A stretch of DNA of 64,000 nt from Chlamydiota bacterium. GTDB taxonomy: Bacteria > Chlamydiota > Chlamydiia > Chlamydiales > RGXB01. Shown here piece after piece: positions 43,647 through 52,344 of this stretch. A program made the position numbers and the translations under genes. The stretch lies in NCBI GenBank assembly GCA_016866475.1, contig VGMF01000003.1, positions 77,442-141,441 on the forward strand, given 5' to 3'. How positions within the stretch are numbered: position 1 is the first letter of the stretch; each line of letters opens with the position of its first letter. Below the pieces are notes generated by a model. The model was not told the DNA's origin. It was given only the letters and a program-made list of their open reading frames with translations, and searched no databases.

Positions 43647-44888
43647 TTAATCTCTCTCTTTTTTTAACGCTGTACTTTTTATCAAAGCCTCCTTAGCCAG
43701 TCTTTGGATTGGCTCGAGCTGAATCTCCTTTTTGCCAAGATAGATTTCCAGAGGGCGCACGTACCCATCCATCAAACCAAGTCTCGTCCATTCAACAATA
43801 TCGTTAGCTTCGGCAACTCTTTGGTAATTTTTTTTCAAAGACTCGTGATCTAAAAAAAGACTTGAGATCTCGTACTTTTTGACCAAATCCTTTTCAAAAC
43901 CACCCCCTTGAAAATTTTTGCAACCCCATTCTTCCAAATCCAGCCTGCTATAGAAGTCGTTCAACGTTTTTCGCTCGTCTGAAACACCCACCAGCTCAAT
44001 TGAGGCGGCACCAAGATAAACGGCTATCCGGACACAAAAATTCAGCGTGTCGTAACCCCCCTCAAACAAAAGATCTGGAAGACCGGCCCAATTTGCAACA
44101 TCCTGCTCAAAAGGGTATAAATTATTCTGACCCGCCCATATCAAATCCCCTTTACACATCTGCAAAAATTCCGTTTTGGCCCTTAATTGAAAAAAGGTTG
44201 GAATAGCATGCTCTGCATATTTAGAGGCTTCCGGGTCGGGATCGATTAGCGTCGCAAAATCGGGTCTTATCCCTGCATCCATTAAATTTTTTGCAGCCGA
44301 GCCTGCTGCGATGACCCAATGTGTTTTTTTTGCTTCCTCAATTAGTTTCAGGGTCTCTTTTTCCATCAAAGCACCCCCTACTATGAGCCAAGGAGCATGA
44401 AAATCCCCTTTCAATGAGGACATGAGACTAAACTTAGGAAATGTGAGTAAGGAATGGAATACATTTCTAAAATGAGAAAGCCCGAGATTTTTTCCTTCTT
44501 GGTGCAAAGCCTCGAAATGGATCGCATCCTCCACAAAATTTCTAAAAAGTCTCGAGGGACCTTTAGTGAATACCTCAAATTTTTTCCCACCCAAAAAAAA
44601 GGGGAATTTTCTTTCTGTAGCTATGGTTACATTAGGTGCACTCAAAAGCATTTCAAAAACAGGATCTTCAAGGACTCCTCGAATTTTAGAGACCTCCTCC
44701 TCAACAAAAATCACCTCTTTGTCGATGAGGTCGGGCAAGGATTGGAGCCATTCTACTCCATCAAACAAAATAAGCTCTTTTTCAGAAAAGACTTTGGGCT
44801 CGTAAATAACCTTTTTTTGTTCTTGTTGGATTCGCACCAGCCATCCGAGAAAAGGATTTTTATCTATTAATCTTTCAATAACCTGCAT
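43647..44888 (-). CDS. DUF115/Maf-like (MptE-like) protein
   Basis: The 413-residue protein matches the DUF115 fold shared by archaeal 6-hydroxymethylpterin diphosphokinase MptE and flagellin-glycosylating Maf proteins. The core (about 168-285) has LIVGGALMEKETLKLIEE, HWVIAAGSAAKNLMDAGIRPD and LIDPDPEASK, then GGYDTLNFCVRIAVYLGA and LVGVSDER. Maf proteins transfer nonulosonic acids to flagellin, but chlamydiae have no flagella, so the acceptor here is unknown. Its ATG overlaps the PD-(D/E)XK gene by 22 bp. Confidence 0.78.
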   Translation of the reverse strand: MQVIERLIDKNPFLGWLVRIQQEQKKVIYEPKVFSEKELILFDGVEWLQSLPDLIDKEVIFVEEEVSKIRGVLEDPVFEMLLSAPNVTIATERKFPFFLGGKKFEVFTKGPSRLFRNFVEDAIHFEALHQEGKNLGLSHFRNVFHSLLTFPKFSLMSSLKGDFHAPWLIVGGALMEKETLKLIEEAKKTHWVIAAGSAAKNLMDAGIRPDFATLIDPDPEASKYAEHAIPTFFQLRAKTEFLQMCKGDLIWAGQNNLYPFEQDVANWAGLPDLLFEGGYDTLNFCVRIAVYLGAASIELVGVSDERKTLNDFYSRLDLEEWGCKNFQGGGFEKDLVKKYEISSLFLDHESLKKNYQRVAEANDIVEWTRLGLMDGYVRPLEIYLGKKEIQLEPIQRLAKEALIKSTALKKERD

Positions 44889-45277
44889 AAATCCTCATAG
44901 GGCCTTAACTCTCCCAGATAGCTAATCCCCCCTTTAGAAATTCTATACAATCCCTCATGGTCTTGACTCACCCAGGCGATAAAAGGGGCCTGAATCCAGT
45001 GATTGTATCCCAAAAGCTGCTGAAAAGCTGCCGCATTGGGTTTGTGGTGCTTACATTCAAACAACACTAATGGCCTCAAATTCTCTTGTTCGAAATGGTA
45101 TGCCAGAAGGTCTATACGACGATCTTTAGGCAGAGTTTTTGACCTCAAGTTTTGATTAAAATGGGGCAATTGATGTATCGCCCTCTCCTTGACAAGCAAT
45201 TGAGAGGGAAACAAAAACAATTTGCACAAACGATCCATCAGATCCTGACGGATCTTCTCTTCAGGATGGTTCAACAA
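44867..45277 (-). CDS. Stand-alone HSDR_N-type PD-(D/E)XK nuclease-like protein
   Basis: The 136-residue protein matches the N-terminal nuclease domain of type I restriction R subunits (HSDR_N_2). E6/E7 start the first helix. The catalytic set is D56 in DRRIDLLAY and E74-C-K76 in VLFECKHHKP, the PD-(D/E)XK pattern. No helicase domain, S or M subunit is nearby, so it is not a restriction system. Such short forms occur in chlamydiae and Bacteroidetes. It overlaps hpf by 17 bp and the DUF115 gene by 22 bp. A role on RNA or ribosomes is speculative. Confidence 0.78.
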   Translation of the reverse strand: MLNHPEEKIRQDLMDRLCKLFLFPSQLLVKERAIHQLPHFNQNLRSKTLPKDRRIDLLAYHFEQENLRPLVLFECKHHKPNAAAFQQLLGYNHWIQAPFIAWVSQDHEGLYRISKGGISYLGELRPYEDLCRLLKD

Positions 45278-45857
45278 CCTCTAAGACTCCATAGGTACCA
45301 TTGTGGCGTTTATAAAGTGCCATTAAATTGAGTGATCTTTCGTCTTTAAACATCATACACGGCTCATCGGAAAGTTCCATCTTCATAATAGCCTCTTCAA
45401 GGAGCAAAGTCTTGAGAATTTGCTTGGAATTACGTGTAATCGGCGGTAGCAGGGCTTCTTGAATCTCTTTGTAATTTTCCGATTCTATTTCTCTGTTTAT
45501 AATTTCAGTATTATCTTCCCAGAACAGATGGTTTTTCATGCTATCTGCTTTTTTGTGGTGATCTTTCACAAGGTCATGATACTTTTTGAATTTAGCCTCT
45601 AGAATAGAAAATGCAGCATCAATCGACGCATACAAGTCTTTTGTGCTTGCCTCGGCACGAACTTTTAGATGCATCGACGCATACACCAAGATCGTAAACT
45701 TATGCATGTACCGCTCGATTCCGTAGGTAAAAAAAGCCCTTTGAATAGGGATACCAAACGAATGGTGATCAAGGACTTTTTGAAATTTATCTTCGGCATA
45801 TTGGCGAATAGCATCGGTAAGAACAAGACTGCCTCTTGCAGTGTGATGTAGATCCAT
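45261..45857 (-). CDS. hpf: Ribosome hibernation promoting factor, long form
   Basis: Long HPF (198 residues) inactivates ribosomes as 100S dimers. The N-terminal S30AE/RMF-like domain (about 1-100) has LTDAIRQYAEDKFQKV and VRAEASTKDLYASIDAAFSILEAKF. The C-terminal dimerisation domain (about 140-198) has LLEEAIMKMELSDEPCMMFKDE and YKRHNGTYGVLE, in family consensus. A linker joins them. A hibernation factor fits the dormant elementary body stage, which is inference. It shares an overlapping series with the PD-(D/E)XK and DUF115 genes, after rlmN. Confidence 0.92.
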   Translation of the reverse strand: MDLHHTARGSLVLTDAIRQYAEDKFQKVLDHHSFGIPIQRAFFTYGIERYMHKFTILVYASMHLKVRAEASTKDLYASIDAAFSILEAKFKKYHDLVKDHHKKADSMKNHLFWEDNTEIINREIESENYKEIQEALLPPITRNSKQILKTLLLEEAIMKMELSDEPCMMFKDERSLNLMALYKRHNGTYGVLEVVEPS

Positions 45858-45889
45858 AATTTAGCCCTTTTAGGTAGAGTCCGCTTTAT

Positions 45890-46939
45890 CTAAGCTACTA
45901 TAGAATTTATTTTGATACTTCTCAATCCTAAATTCCCAAGCTGGCCGCAAGCTGCCATTTCCTTTTCCCCTTTTGTTCCCCTAAGATACACCCGGTAGCC
46001 GTACCCCCGCAACCGATTTGCAAATTTTTGCGTTGCCTCAGCCGAAGGGGTTTTAAATCTTGCACGGCTTTGCGGGTTGTAAGGGATCAAATTGATCCTA
46101 AGATCGTCAAAGCCCTGGGAAAAAAGGGCTAATTCATCTGCCATCTCTAAAAAATCGGTAACGTCCGCAAGTAAAACGTATTCAAACAATAAAGTTCGTT
46201 TTGGATGGCTCCTTTGATACTCTAAAAGGGCCTCTTTAAGCACTGCCATCGGAAACGCACGATTAATAGGCATTACCTTAGAGCGGATCGTATCATTGGA
46301 TCCGTTAATGGAAATAGCCAATTTGACGCGAGGGTCTATCTCTTGGGTAAACCGCTTAAGAACATCTACTAACCCGCTAGTTGAAACAGTAATTCGGCTG
46401 GGGCCGAGCCCAAAACCGAACGGGTCTATGAAAATGTTTATCGCCTGCTTTACCGCCTCGTAGTTGTCGAACGGTTCCCCCATCCCCATAAACACAAGAT
46501 TGCGCACAGGAATTTTTCGCACAATTTTTGCGTAATAAAGCTGTAGCACGATTTCCTTGACCGTCAAACTACGTAAAAGGCCCAACCTCCCGGTTTCGCA
46601 AAAGGCGCACCCCATCTTGCAGCCGACCTGCGAGGAGAGACATAGGGTAAAACCAAAATCCATTTGAATTTCTACACTTTCTGCCTCTAAACCATCCGAA
46701 AAAGTCTGCAACCATTTCGACCCTTTTTGCTCAAAGGTCGACGGGATCGAAAAATCGGTTAGTTTTAATACATCTTGCAAAAGTTTTTGAGCTGTAGGGA
46801 GTACATCGTTTGGATCGGGTAAACGCCCGTCTTTGTACCACAGTGTGTAAACCAGAGCCGCGATTTCTTTCCCTTTATTTAAAAGATCAAAGATCGCATC
46901 GACGTACTGTTTTTGAGTCAAACTGAAGATATCTATCAT
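45890..46939 (-). CDS. rlmN: 23S rRNA/tRNA adenine-C2 methyltransferase RlmN family
   Basis: This radical SAM methyltransferase has 349 residues from the ATG at 46939. The 4Fe-4S cluster motif CxxxCxxC is in GCKMGCAFCETG (about 106-117). MGMGEPFDNYEAV follows, and the two methyl-carrying Cys candidates include the C-terminal ACGQL. It makes m2A2503 in 23S rRNA and m2A37 in tRNAs. The frame extends to 46981, but that overlaps the tRNA-Arg gene. The gene begins 12 bp after the tRNA 3' end on the same strand. Confidence 0.9.
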   Translation of the reverse strand: MIDIFSLTQKQYVDAIFDLLNKGKEIAALVYTLWYKDGRLPDPNDVLPTAQKLLQDVLKLTDFSIPSTFEQKGSKWLQTFSDGLEAESVEIQMDFGFTLCLSSQVGCKMGCAFCETGRLGLLRSLTVKEIVLQLYYAKIVRKIPVRNLVFMGMGEPFDNYEAVKQAINIFIDPFGFGLGPSRITVSTSGLVDVLKRFTQEIDPRVKLAISINGSNDTIRSKVMPINRAFPMAVLKEALLEYQRSHPKRTLLFEYVLLADVTDFLEMADELALFSQGFDDLRINLIPYNPQSRARFKTPSAEATQKFANRLRGYGYRVYLRGTKGEKEMAACGQLGNLGLRSIKINSIVA

Positions 46940-46950
46940 AGTAAATATAT

Positions 46951-47024
46951 TGCACCGGGAGGGACTTGAACCCCCAACCACCTGGTTCGAAGCCAGGTAC
47001 TCTATCCGGTTGAGCTACCGGTGC
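46951..47024 (-). tRNA. tRNA-Arg (anticodon TCG)
   Basis: The complement folds as a 74-nt tRNA with acceptor GCACCGG/CCGGTGC, discriminator A and anticodon loop CTTCGAA (TCG). The T arm contains GGTTCAAGTCC. CCA is not encoded. A good promoter lies upstream, and rlmN follows on the same strand. Confidence 0.95.
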
Positions 47025-47060
47025 AAAAAAGATGGTTATAAAATCGTTTTGGGCACCCAG

Positions 47061-47090
47061 ATTTTACCTCCATAAGGGCCTTTAAGTCAA
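47061..47090 (-). promoter_or_regulatory. Strong promoter candidate for tRNA-Arg and rlmN
   Basis: Leftward TTGACT (complement of 47085-47090, 5/6) and TAAAAT (complement of 47061-47066, 5/6) are 18 bp apart. The -10 ends 36 bp before the tRNA 5' end. It may drive the tRNA and the following rlmN-hpf genes. Confidence 0.6.
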
Positions 47091-47168
47091 AATAAATCCA
47101 ATAAAAGAATTCAGGTAAAGAAATCTATTTCAATAGGATCTTATCGGGACAAGCGGTAAAATAGATTT

Positions 47169-47723
47169 ATGGTTACACAAACAAAAGGGATTGTCTTGAA
47201 GGTGATCCGCTACAGCGACACCCAAGAGATCCACACCCTTTTTACTGAACAAATGGGGCTCATTTCCTTAATTACTAAAGTCAAAAAAAGGGGGAACCTG
47301 CCCCCCTTATACGAAGGGGAATTCACCCTTCGTAAAGGAAAAAATTTCTTTCAACTGGTCGATGCGAGACAAACGGCCCACCATCATCTCATCCGTGAAC
47401 GCCTACTATCGATCGAGACTGCATTCCAACTCATTCATATCTTGCTAAAAAGTCAAATGCCTCTAAAACCGGCACCTGCCCTCTATGCCCTGTTCAGCGC
47501 TTTTTTAAAACAGATCCCCTCTCTGGAAAACTTGCCTGCTCTAAAGGCTGTTTTCATCGCAAAACTTCTTCTTCACGAGGGGCATCTGGATCCCGACAAC
47601 GAACTCTTATCGCAATTGGCCGTTTTGAAATCTTTTAAGGATATAGAGTTATTCATCCTCCCAAAAGGGGGAGAAAAAGAAATTGATAACCGTTTTGATG
47701 ATGCTTATGATTTTATTTTCTAA
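47169..47723 (+). CDS. recO: DNA repair protein RecO, C-terminally short
   Basis: The 184-residue protein has the RecO OB-fold ([31 protein letters not shown]) and the start of the helical domain ([25 protein letters not shown]). Typical RecO has ~240 residues with a Cys4 zinc motif; here the sequence ends about residue 184 without a single Cys after the OB-fold. RecO loads RecA with RecR. The C-terminal loss may be a lineage trait, since no frameshift remnant is visible before the tRNA gene. The position before yidD-pheT matches C. trachomatis. Confidence 0.78.
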   Translation: MVTQTKGIVLKVIRYSDTQEIHTLFTEQMGLISLITKVKKRGNLPPLYEGEFTLRKGKNFFQLVDARQTAHHHLIRERLLSIETAFQLIHILLKSQMPLKPAPALYALFSAFLKQIPSLENLPALKAVFIAKLLLHEGHLDPDNELLSQLAVLKSFKDIELFILPKGGEKEIDNRFDDAYDFIF

Positions 47724-47739
47724 AAAAATTAAAAGAAAT

Positions 47740-47822
47740 TGCGCAGAAGAGGACTCGAACCTCCACAGGATTTCTCCCACAACCACCTCAAAGTTGCGTG
47801 TCTACCATTCCACCATCTGCGC
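47740..47822 (-). tRNA. tRNA-Leu (anticodon GAG)
   Basis: The complement is an 83-nt leucine tRNA with acceptor GCGCAGA/TCTGCGC and discriminator A. The anticodon loop TTGAGGT carries GAG. The D arm GGTGGAATGGTAGACAC and the long variable arm are class II features. It lies directly back to back with the yidD start: the tRNA 5' end is at 47822 and the yidD ATG at 47824. Confidence 0.95.
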
Positions 47823-47823
47823 G

Positions 47824-48123
47824 ATGAAAAGTAAAAGTGTTGCTACAAAGCTACTCCAAATCATAATTTCGGGCAACACTTTTATTGCCCTAAAGCTTAT
47901 AAGGTTCTACCAGATCTTTCTTGATCCGTTAAAACCTAAATCCTGTCGATTTTATCCCTCCTGCTCAAACTACATGGCTGAAGCGATCCAAAAAAAAGGG
48001 TTGCTGAAGGGATTATGGATGGGTTCAAAAAGAATTTTAAAATGCCACCCGTTTCATCCGGGAGGATTGGATCTTGTTGATGAGGAGGGGATTTCCAGCT
48101 CTCGTCCTACCGACAAGACCTGA
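47824..48123 (+). CDS. yidD: Membrane protein insertion efficiency factor YidD
   Basis: YidD is a small membrane-associated protein that aids YidC insertion. The 99-residue protein has [30 protein letters not shown] and ends [12 protein letters not shown] with its conserved Cys residues. The ATG at 47824 has no visible ribosome-binding site because the tRNA-Leu gene lies immediately upstream on the other strand. Two 12-bp inverted repeat arms (47832-47843, 47873-47884) fall inside its first 20 codons. Its 3' end overlaps the opposing LysM gene by 70 bp. Confidence 0.85.
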   Translation: MKSKSVATKLLQIIISGNTFIALKLIRFYQIFLDPLKPKSCRFYPSCSNYMAEAIQKKGLLKGLWMGSKRILKCHPFHPGGLDLVDEEGISSSRPTDKT

Positions 48124-49157
48124 CCCGTACCAATATGATTGATCTCGGCTATCTCCTCAACACTCACCCCGTAGTGGCGGGCTATTTGCCACAGAGTTTC
48201 CTTAGGCTCGACCCTATGGAGGATACGTTTTTTTTCCTCCACTACAACCGGTTCTACAGCCAATCTGTTTTCAAAAAAGCGCGATGCTTTTAAGCGCACC
48301 GCATCGCTTCTAGGGCTGTCAATAAGTTTTTTCACCCCCTCAACAACCCAGGGCTGGTGTTTCTCCACGAGGTCCAAAAGCTCGAGCACTTGTGCGTCCT
48401 CAAGAGAAAATAGATCCGGCTCGATCCAAAAATAGAGTGAAGCAACATTTTTCGATCTGCGCTCCAAAAGTGGGCGCAATAATGTTTTCACAGAACGCAG
48501 CGATTTTAAATCCACCTCATCGGACAGCAAGAGAATCGATAAAATATTTTCGGGCTCCATAACTACTTTCGAAGCTTCAAAAATTCTTTGGAGCCTCTGA
48601 AATTCAGGGGTTGAAAAAAGGGCTTTTTTCAGTGAGTCGGGTGCTTTGTCTCCCAATCTTTTGCATTCATTGATTAGCCCCTCGACCGATAAAGGCCATA
48701 GCTCTGAATCCAGAAATTTTTTTACGAGAGAAAAATCGGCATCGCCTAGACCTGCAAAAAGGACTACCTTGATCCGCTCCCCCCCCTCGTTCTCAAAGAA
48801 AATCTCCCTTTTTTGCAGCCCCTCCTGAGCGAGTACCCTATCTATCGGAAAATAGTGAAATTGGGTCAATAGCCCTAATGCCAGATCACGCCTTAGAAAC
48901 CCGCTTTCTACATGCTGAGATTTTGAAAGCTCTTGTTGCAGCTGCTCATTTGACATGAAAAAAAATTGTTTTAAAACCTCGCCGCCTACTCCCCGATCCT
49001 TCCTGGCATCGATCACCGGATCAATCAACTGGATGGTGGTCATCAACTCTTTTTTTTCCCAGGCCTTCAATATTTGCGTGGCAATAAACACCACATTGAA
49101 CGTCAGTGAAAGGATTAAAACAGTCAACAACTTGGTGGGAAAGCGATTTTCTTCCAT
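48054..49157 (-). CDS. Membrane-anchored LysM domain protein
   Basis: The 367-residue protein has an N-terminal membrane anchor (about 9-28, [20 protein letters not shown]). A long helical region follows (about 60-300, with repeated Leu/Glu pairs). A C-terminal LysM domain spans about 311-357 ([29 protein letters not shown]). LysM binds peptidoglycan, so the protein probably sits in the periplasm and contacts the thin chlamydial wall at division. A homologous hypothetical lies beside pheT in C. trachomatis. It diverges from pheT. Confidence 0.82.
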   Translation of the reverse strand: MEENRFPTKLLTVLILSLTFNVVFIATQILKAWEKKELMTTIQLIDPVIDARKDRGVGGEVLKQFFFMSNEQLQQELSKSQHVESGFLRRDLALGLLTQFHYFPIDRVLAQEGLQKREIFFENEGGERIKVVLFAGLGDADFSLVKKFLDSELWPLSVEGLINECKRLGDKAPDSLKKALFSTPEFQRLQRIFEASKVVMEPENILSILLLSDEVDLKSLRSVKTLLRPLLERRSKNVASLYFWIEPDLFSLEDAQVLELLDLVEKHQPWVVEGVKKLIDSPRSDAVRLKASRFFENRLAVEPVVVEEKKRILHRVEPKETLWQIARHYGVSVEEIAEINHIGTGQVLSVGRELEIPSSSTRSNPPG

Positions 49158-49290
49158 TTACAAAAATAGATTTATACTTAAAAACCTATTTAAAAAGGAA
49201 TCGGTTTTCCTCCTGTTTTTGAAAGTACGTTCGTTTTTTATATACATTCGAATTGAGTGAAAAGAGAAAAAGATTTACCCTTTAAGGGAT

Positions 49291-51258
49291 ATGAAAGTAC
49301 CTCTTGATTGGCTAAAAGAATTCATCGATATCAGTGATATCTCCCTCCATAATCTTGCAGAAGACATGACAACGCGCGGATTGGAGGTGGATGCCTTCAA
49401 TGACCATTTTTTGGAAGTGAGTCAAACCCCCGACCTGGGTTATACTCGCTCCATATTGGGGGTGGCCCGATTTGTACGCCAATTTACAGACCTGCCGATC
49501 AAGATGCCCAAAATTGAATCCGTCCCTTACATTCTTCAGGCGCCAAAAGTTTCGATTGATGATGTTGTAAAGGGGCATGTCCTCCAGTACTCTTTACAGG
49601 AGGTCCGTGGGATACAGAACGGCCCCTCCCCCGATTGGATGCAATCTCGTCTCAAGTTAGCCGGAACGACCCCGAAAAACCTTATTATCGACGTCACAAA
49701 TTATGTGCAAATCGCGTTTGGCCAACCGATGCACGCATTTGATGCAGATCATCTTGAAGGGTCGCTGCATGTCAGTATGCAAAACGGATCCCAACCTTTC
49801 AAAACCCTTCTTGATACGGATGTCGAAATCCCCCCACATGCTATTTTGATCCAATCTAAAAACCGGACCGAGGCGGTGGCGGGTGTGATCGGAAGCAAAA
49901 CAACCGCCATAAGTTCCAGCACATCCAATATCCTTTTAGAATCGGCACAATTTTCCCCGACCTCGATCCGTCGCACCTCCAAAAATATGCGCCTTTCTAC
50001 CCCCTCATCGCAGCGCTTCGAAAACCAAATTGATCCGGATATGGTAGCAAAAGCCTTGGAATACGCCGTTTTTCTACTTCATACCCTGGGCAAAGGGACT
50101 GCCTCCCAACCAGTCCACCATATCCTTTACAAGCTCAAACCCCATAAAACAAAATTGCACCTTGAGCGTGTCGAATCTCTCCTTGGAATAAAAACATCGA
50201 TTGAAGAGCTCAAAAAAGTTCTAGAGCAGATCGATATGAAAATCCTTGAAGAAGACTCCCATGCGCTTTTTGTAGAGATCCCTCTTTATCGGACCGATTT
50301 GGCAAAAGAGATCGATTTGATCGAGGAGATTATTAAAATTTTGGGGTTTGAAAGGCTTTTAGAAAAGACGGCTCAGATTCCTTTATCCGAAACACCTCCC
50401 GATCTTGAGGTCGAGTGTAGACGTTTGTTGCGCAAAAAACTTTTGCAACAGGGTTTGATGGAAATCATGACCCCCTCCCTTGTCAATAAAGAGCACCTGA
50501 TCGGCCCTCATAGCAGCATAGAGGTAAAAAATGCCCTCTCCGATCGCTCCGTTTTGCGTACGACACATCTATACGGAGCACTCGAATCGGTTTTGCACAA
50601 TCAAAATCATGGCTGCAATGCTTTGGAAGCATTTGAAATCGGCGCCGTTTACTATAAAGAAGGGGCCCATTTCAAAGAAGAGACGATGGTCAGCATCGTG
50701 ATTGTGGGGCATGACAAGAGTTTGCTCGATTTAAAAGGGGTTTGCGAAACTCTTTTTGAACAGCTTCATGTTGAAAAAAGCATAACCATCGTATCGCATA
50801 TGCCCAAGTTCCACCCTCATAGGCAAGCGCATCTTGAGGTGAGAGGAAAACAGATCGCCCAGATTGGAGAGTTACATCCGCAGCTATTGAAAGAATTTGG
50901 GATTAAAAAAAGGGTCTATTTTGCCGAAATAGCGATCCATACCCTCATGCATGTCATGCCTAAACTTTTCCATATCCAACCCATCTCTTCTTATCCTGCG
51001 ATAGAACGCGATACAACGTTGGTAGTTCCCAAGACAATAACGTTTGGATTTATTGAAGCGCTTATTCAGCAGCATCGCCCCGCATTAATGCAAGAATACC
51101 ACCTAAAAGGGATCTATGACCCCGATCCTCAAGCCGCTATGCATAACGTTACCTTGCATTGGGTATACCGCTCTCTCGAACGTTCTTTAACACAAGAAGA
51201 GATCGATTTGAAGATGCAGGAGCTGCTTGAAAAACTGCAGCATGAAATCTACTCTTGA
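49291..51258 (+). CDS. pheT: Phenylalanyl-tRNA synthetase beta subunit lacking the N-terminal OB-fold
   Basis: PheT pairs with PheS to charge tRNA-Phe. It has 655 residues, against ~790 in most bacteria and, as I recall, in C. trachomatis. Residues 1-38 match the N-terminal B1 segment (WLKEF, TRGLEVD). The sequence then passes directly to EVSQTPDLGYTRSILGVAR (about 42-60), which aligns with the B1 segment after the inserted domain (SxTPNxxxxxSIxGxAR). About 115 residues, the EMAP-like OB-fold (B2) that binds tRNA, are therefore missing without a frame break. The B3/B4 editing region, B5, B6/B7 and the FDX-ACB anticodon domain (SYPAIERDTTLVV) are present. It follows a LysM gene on the opposite strand. 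Confidence 0.92.
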   Translation: MKVPLDWLKEFIDISDISLHNLAEDMTTRGLEVDAFNDHFLEVSQTPDLGYTRSILGVARFVRQFTDLPIKMPKIESVPYILQAPKVSIDDVVKGHVLQYSLQEVRGIQNGPSPDWMQSRLKLAGTTPKNLIIDVTNYVQIAFGQPMHAFDADHLEGSLHVSMQNGSQPFKTLLDTDVEIPPHAILIQSKNRTEAVAGVIGSKTTAISSSTSNILLESAQFSPTSIRRTSKNMRLSTPSSQRFENQIDPDMVAKALEYAVFLLHTLGKGTASQPVHHILYKLKPHKTKLHLERVESLLGIKTSIEELKKVLEQIDMKILEEDSHALFVEIPLYRTDLAKEIDLIEEIIKILGFERLLEKTAQIPLSETPPDLEVECRRLLRKKLLQQGLMEIMTPSLVNKEHLIGPHSSIEVKNALSDRSVLRTTHLYGALESVLHNQNHGCNALEAFEIGAVYYKEGAHFKEETMVSIVIVGHDKSLLDLKGVCETLFEQLHVEKSITIVSHMPKFHPHRQAHLEVRGKQIAQIGELHPQLLKEFGIKKRVYFAEIAIHTLMHVMPKLFHIQPISSYPAIERDTTLVVPKTITFGFIEALIQQHRPALMQEYHLKGIYDPDPQAAMHNVTLHWVYRSLERSLTQEEIDLKMQELLEKLQHEIYS

Positions 51259-51313
51259 AGAAAATAAAGACTTTCAAGCATTCTTCAAACTAACTATTAT
51301 GATGAGGTTTTTC

Positions 51314-52288
51314 ATGAACCGGCGTGTTACTTTGGCTGCATTGGCTCTTATTGTGCTAGCTTCTTGCGGATCAAATAAGGATGCAGAGGTGATCGCACAA
51401 CGTTACATACACAAGTATGGTTATGACGTATCCTATGAAGATTGGACAGGCCATGATTATCCGGGTCAAGTGATCACGACTCTGAAAAATGGTGTAAGCA
51501 TTTCTGAAAGCTTCGAAGAGGGGCGTTTGCATGGACCAAGAACGATCACCTATCCCCACAGCCAAACTTTAAATCAGCTTGAGGTCTACTCCAAAGGGGA
51601 ACTCAAACGTCGTGTAACCTACTCTGTGCGCGGAGTTCCCAGCATGGAAGAGCTTTTCTCATCCCCTACAGAAACAAAAGTAACGACCTGGTACCACTCG
51701 GGAAGCCCCCGCTCTCAAGAGGAGTACCTCGGTTCTATTTTGATTTCGGCCGAGTACTACAATCCACAAAATGAGGTGGAGTCTCGAATCGATGATGGTT
51801 CAGGACAAAAGACCTCGCGCAACGTGTATGGGGATCTGTTGTCTAAAGAGATTGTGCGCAATACCGAAACGGTCTACGTTGAAGAGTTTCATGCAAATGG
51901 AACACCAAAGCTAATCGCCTCTTTTGAAAATGGTGAACTTGAGGGAAAGCGTCAAGAATTTGCATACACCGGGGAGCCGCTACTAGTGGAGTATTATCAC
52001 AATGGTCTTTTGGAAGGGCTCTCTACAAAATTCCAAAATGGCTGTAAGTACGAAGAGATCCCCTACAAACAAGGGGTGAAGCATGGGATCGCAAAACGCT
52101 TTGTGGACGGCGAATCTGTGATTGAAGAGACAAACTGGGCTTATAACAAAAAGCATGGTTCAAGCATCATTTATGTGGACGGGGTAGCGAAAACTACCTG
52201 GTTCTTCCAGGGGGCCAAGGTGTCTAAACCCCGTTTTGATGACCTTAACGGCCGTCTGGAAATGCTAGCCAGCAACGACCCCCTTTAA
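51314..52288 (+). CDS. Lipoprotein with MORN/YwqK-type repeats
   Basis: From the ATG at 51314 (GAGG site) the protein has 324 residues. The signal MNRRVTLAALALIVLASC carries an LASC lipobox. The body consists of repeated short strands such as NGVSISESFEEGRLHGP, FHANGTPKLIASFENGELEGK and YHNGLLEGLSTKF, the MORN_2 repeat (YxNGxLxGxxxxY). In chlamydiae this gene follows pheT (CT476 position). MORN_2 lipoproteins are envelope proteins of unknown function. A terminator follows at 52313. Confidence 0.85.
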   Translation: MNRRVTLAALALIVLASCGSNKDAEVIAQRYIHKYGYDVSYEDWTGHDYPGQVITTLKNGVSISESFEEGRLHGPRTITYPHSQTLNQLEVYSKGELKRRVTYSVRGVPSMEELFSSPTETKVTTWYHSGSPRSQEEYLGSILISAEYYNPQNEVESRIDDGSGQKTSRNVYGDLLSKEIVRNTETVYVEEFHANGTPKLIASFENGELEGKRQEFAYTGEPLLVEYYHNGLLEGLSTKFQNGCKYEEIPYKQGVKHGIAKRFVDGESVIEETNWAYNKKHGSSIIYVDGVAKTTWFFQGAKVSKPRFDDLNGRLEMLASNDPL

Positions 52289-52312
52289 AGGTCTTTAACG
52301 ATTGTTCCCGTT

Positions 52313-52344
52313 AAAGAGGGCCTCTACGAGGCCCTCTTTTCTTT
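52313..52344 (+). terminator. Rho-independent terminator after the MORN-repeat lipoprotein
   Basis: A perfect 12-bp stem (52313-52324 with 52328-52339, AAAGAGGGCCTC and its complement) with a 3-nt loop TAC is followed by TCTTT. It starts 25 bp after the stop codon. Confidence 0.9.

Noticed and set aside
44867-45277. Restriction-modification system
   Set aside because: Only a lone HSDR_N-type domain is present; no helicase, methylase or specificity gene is nearby.
46940-46981. Longer start of rlmN
   Set aside because: It would translate through the 3' part of tRNA-Arg; the ATG at 46939 fits the family length.
47683-47823. Upstream extension of the yidD frame
   Set aside because: It crosses the tRNA-Leu gene antisense and the recO end; YidD similarity begins only after ATG 47824.
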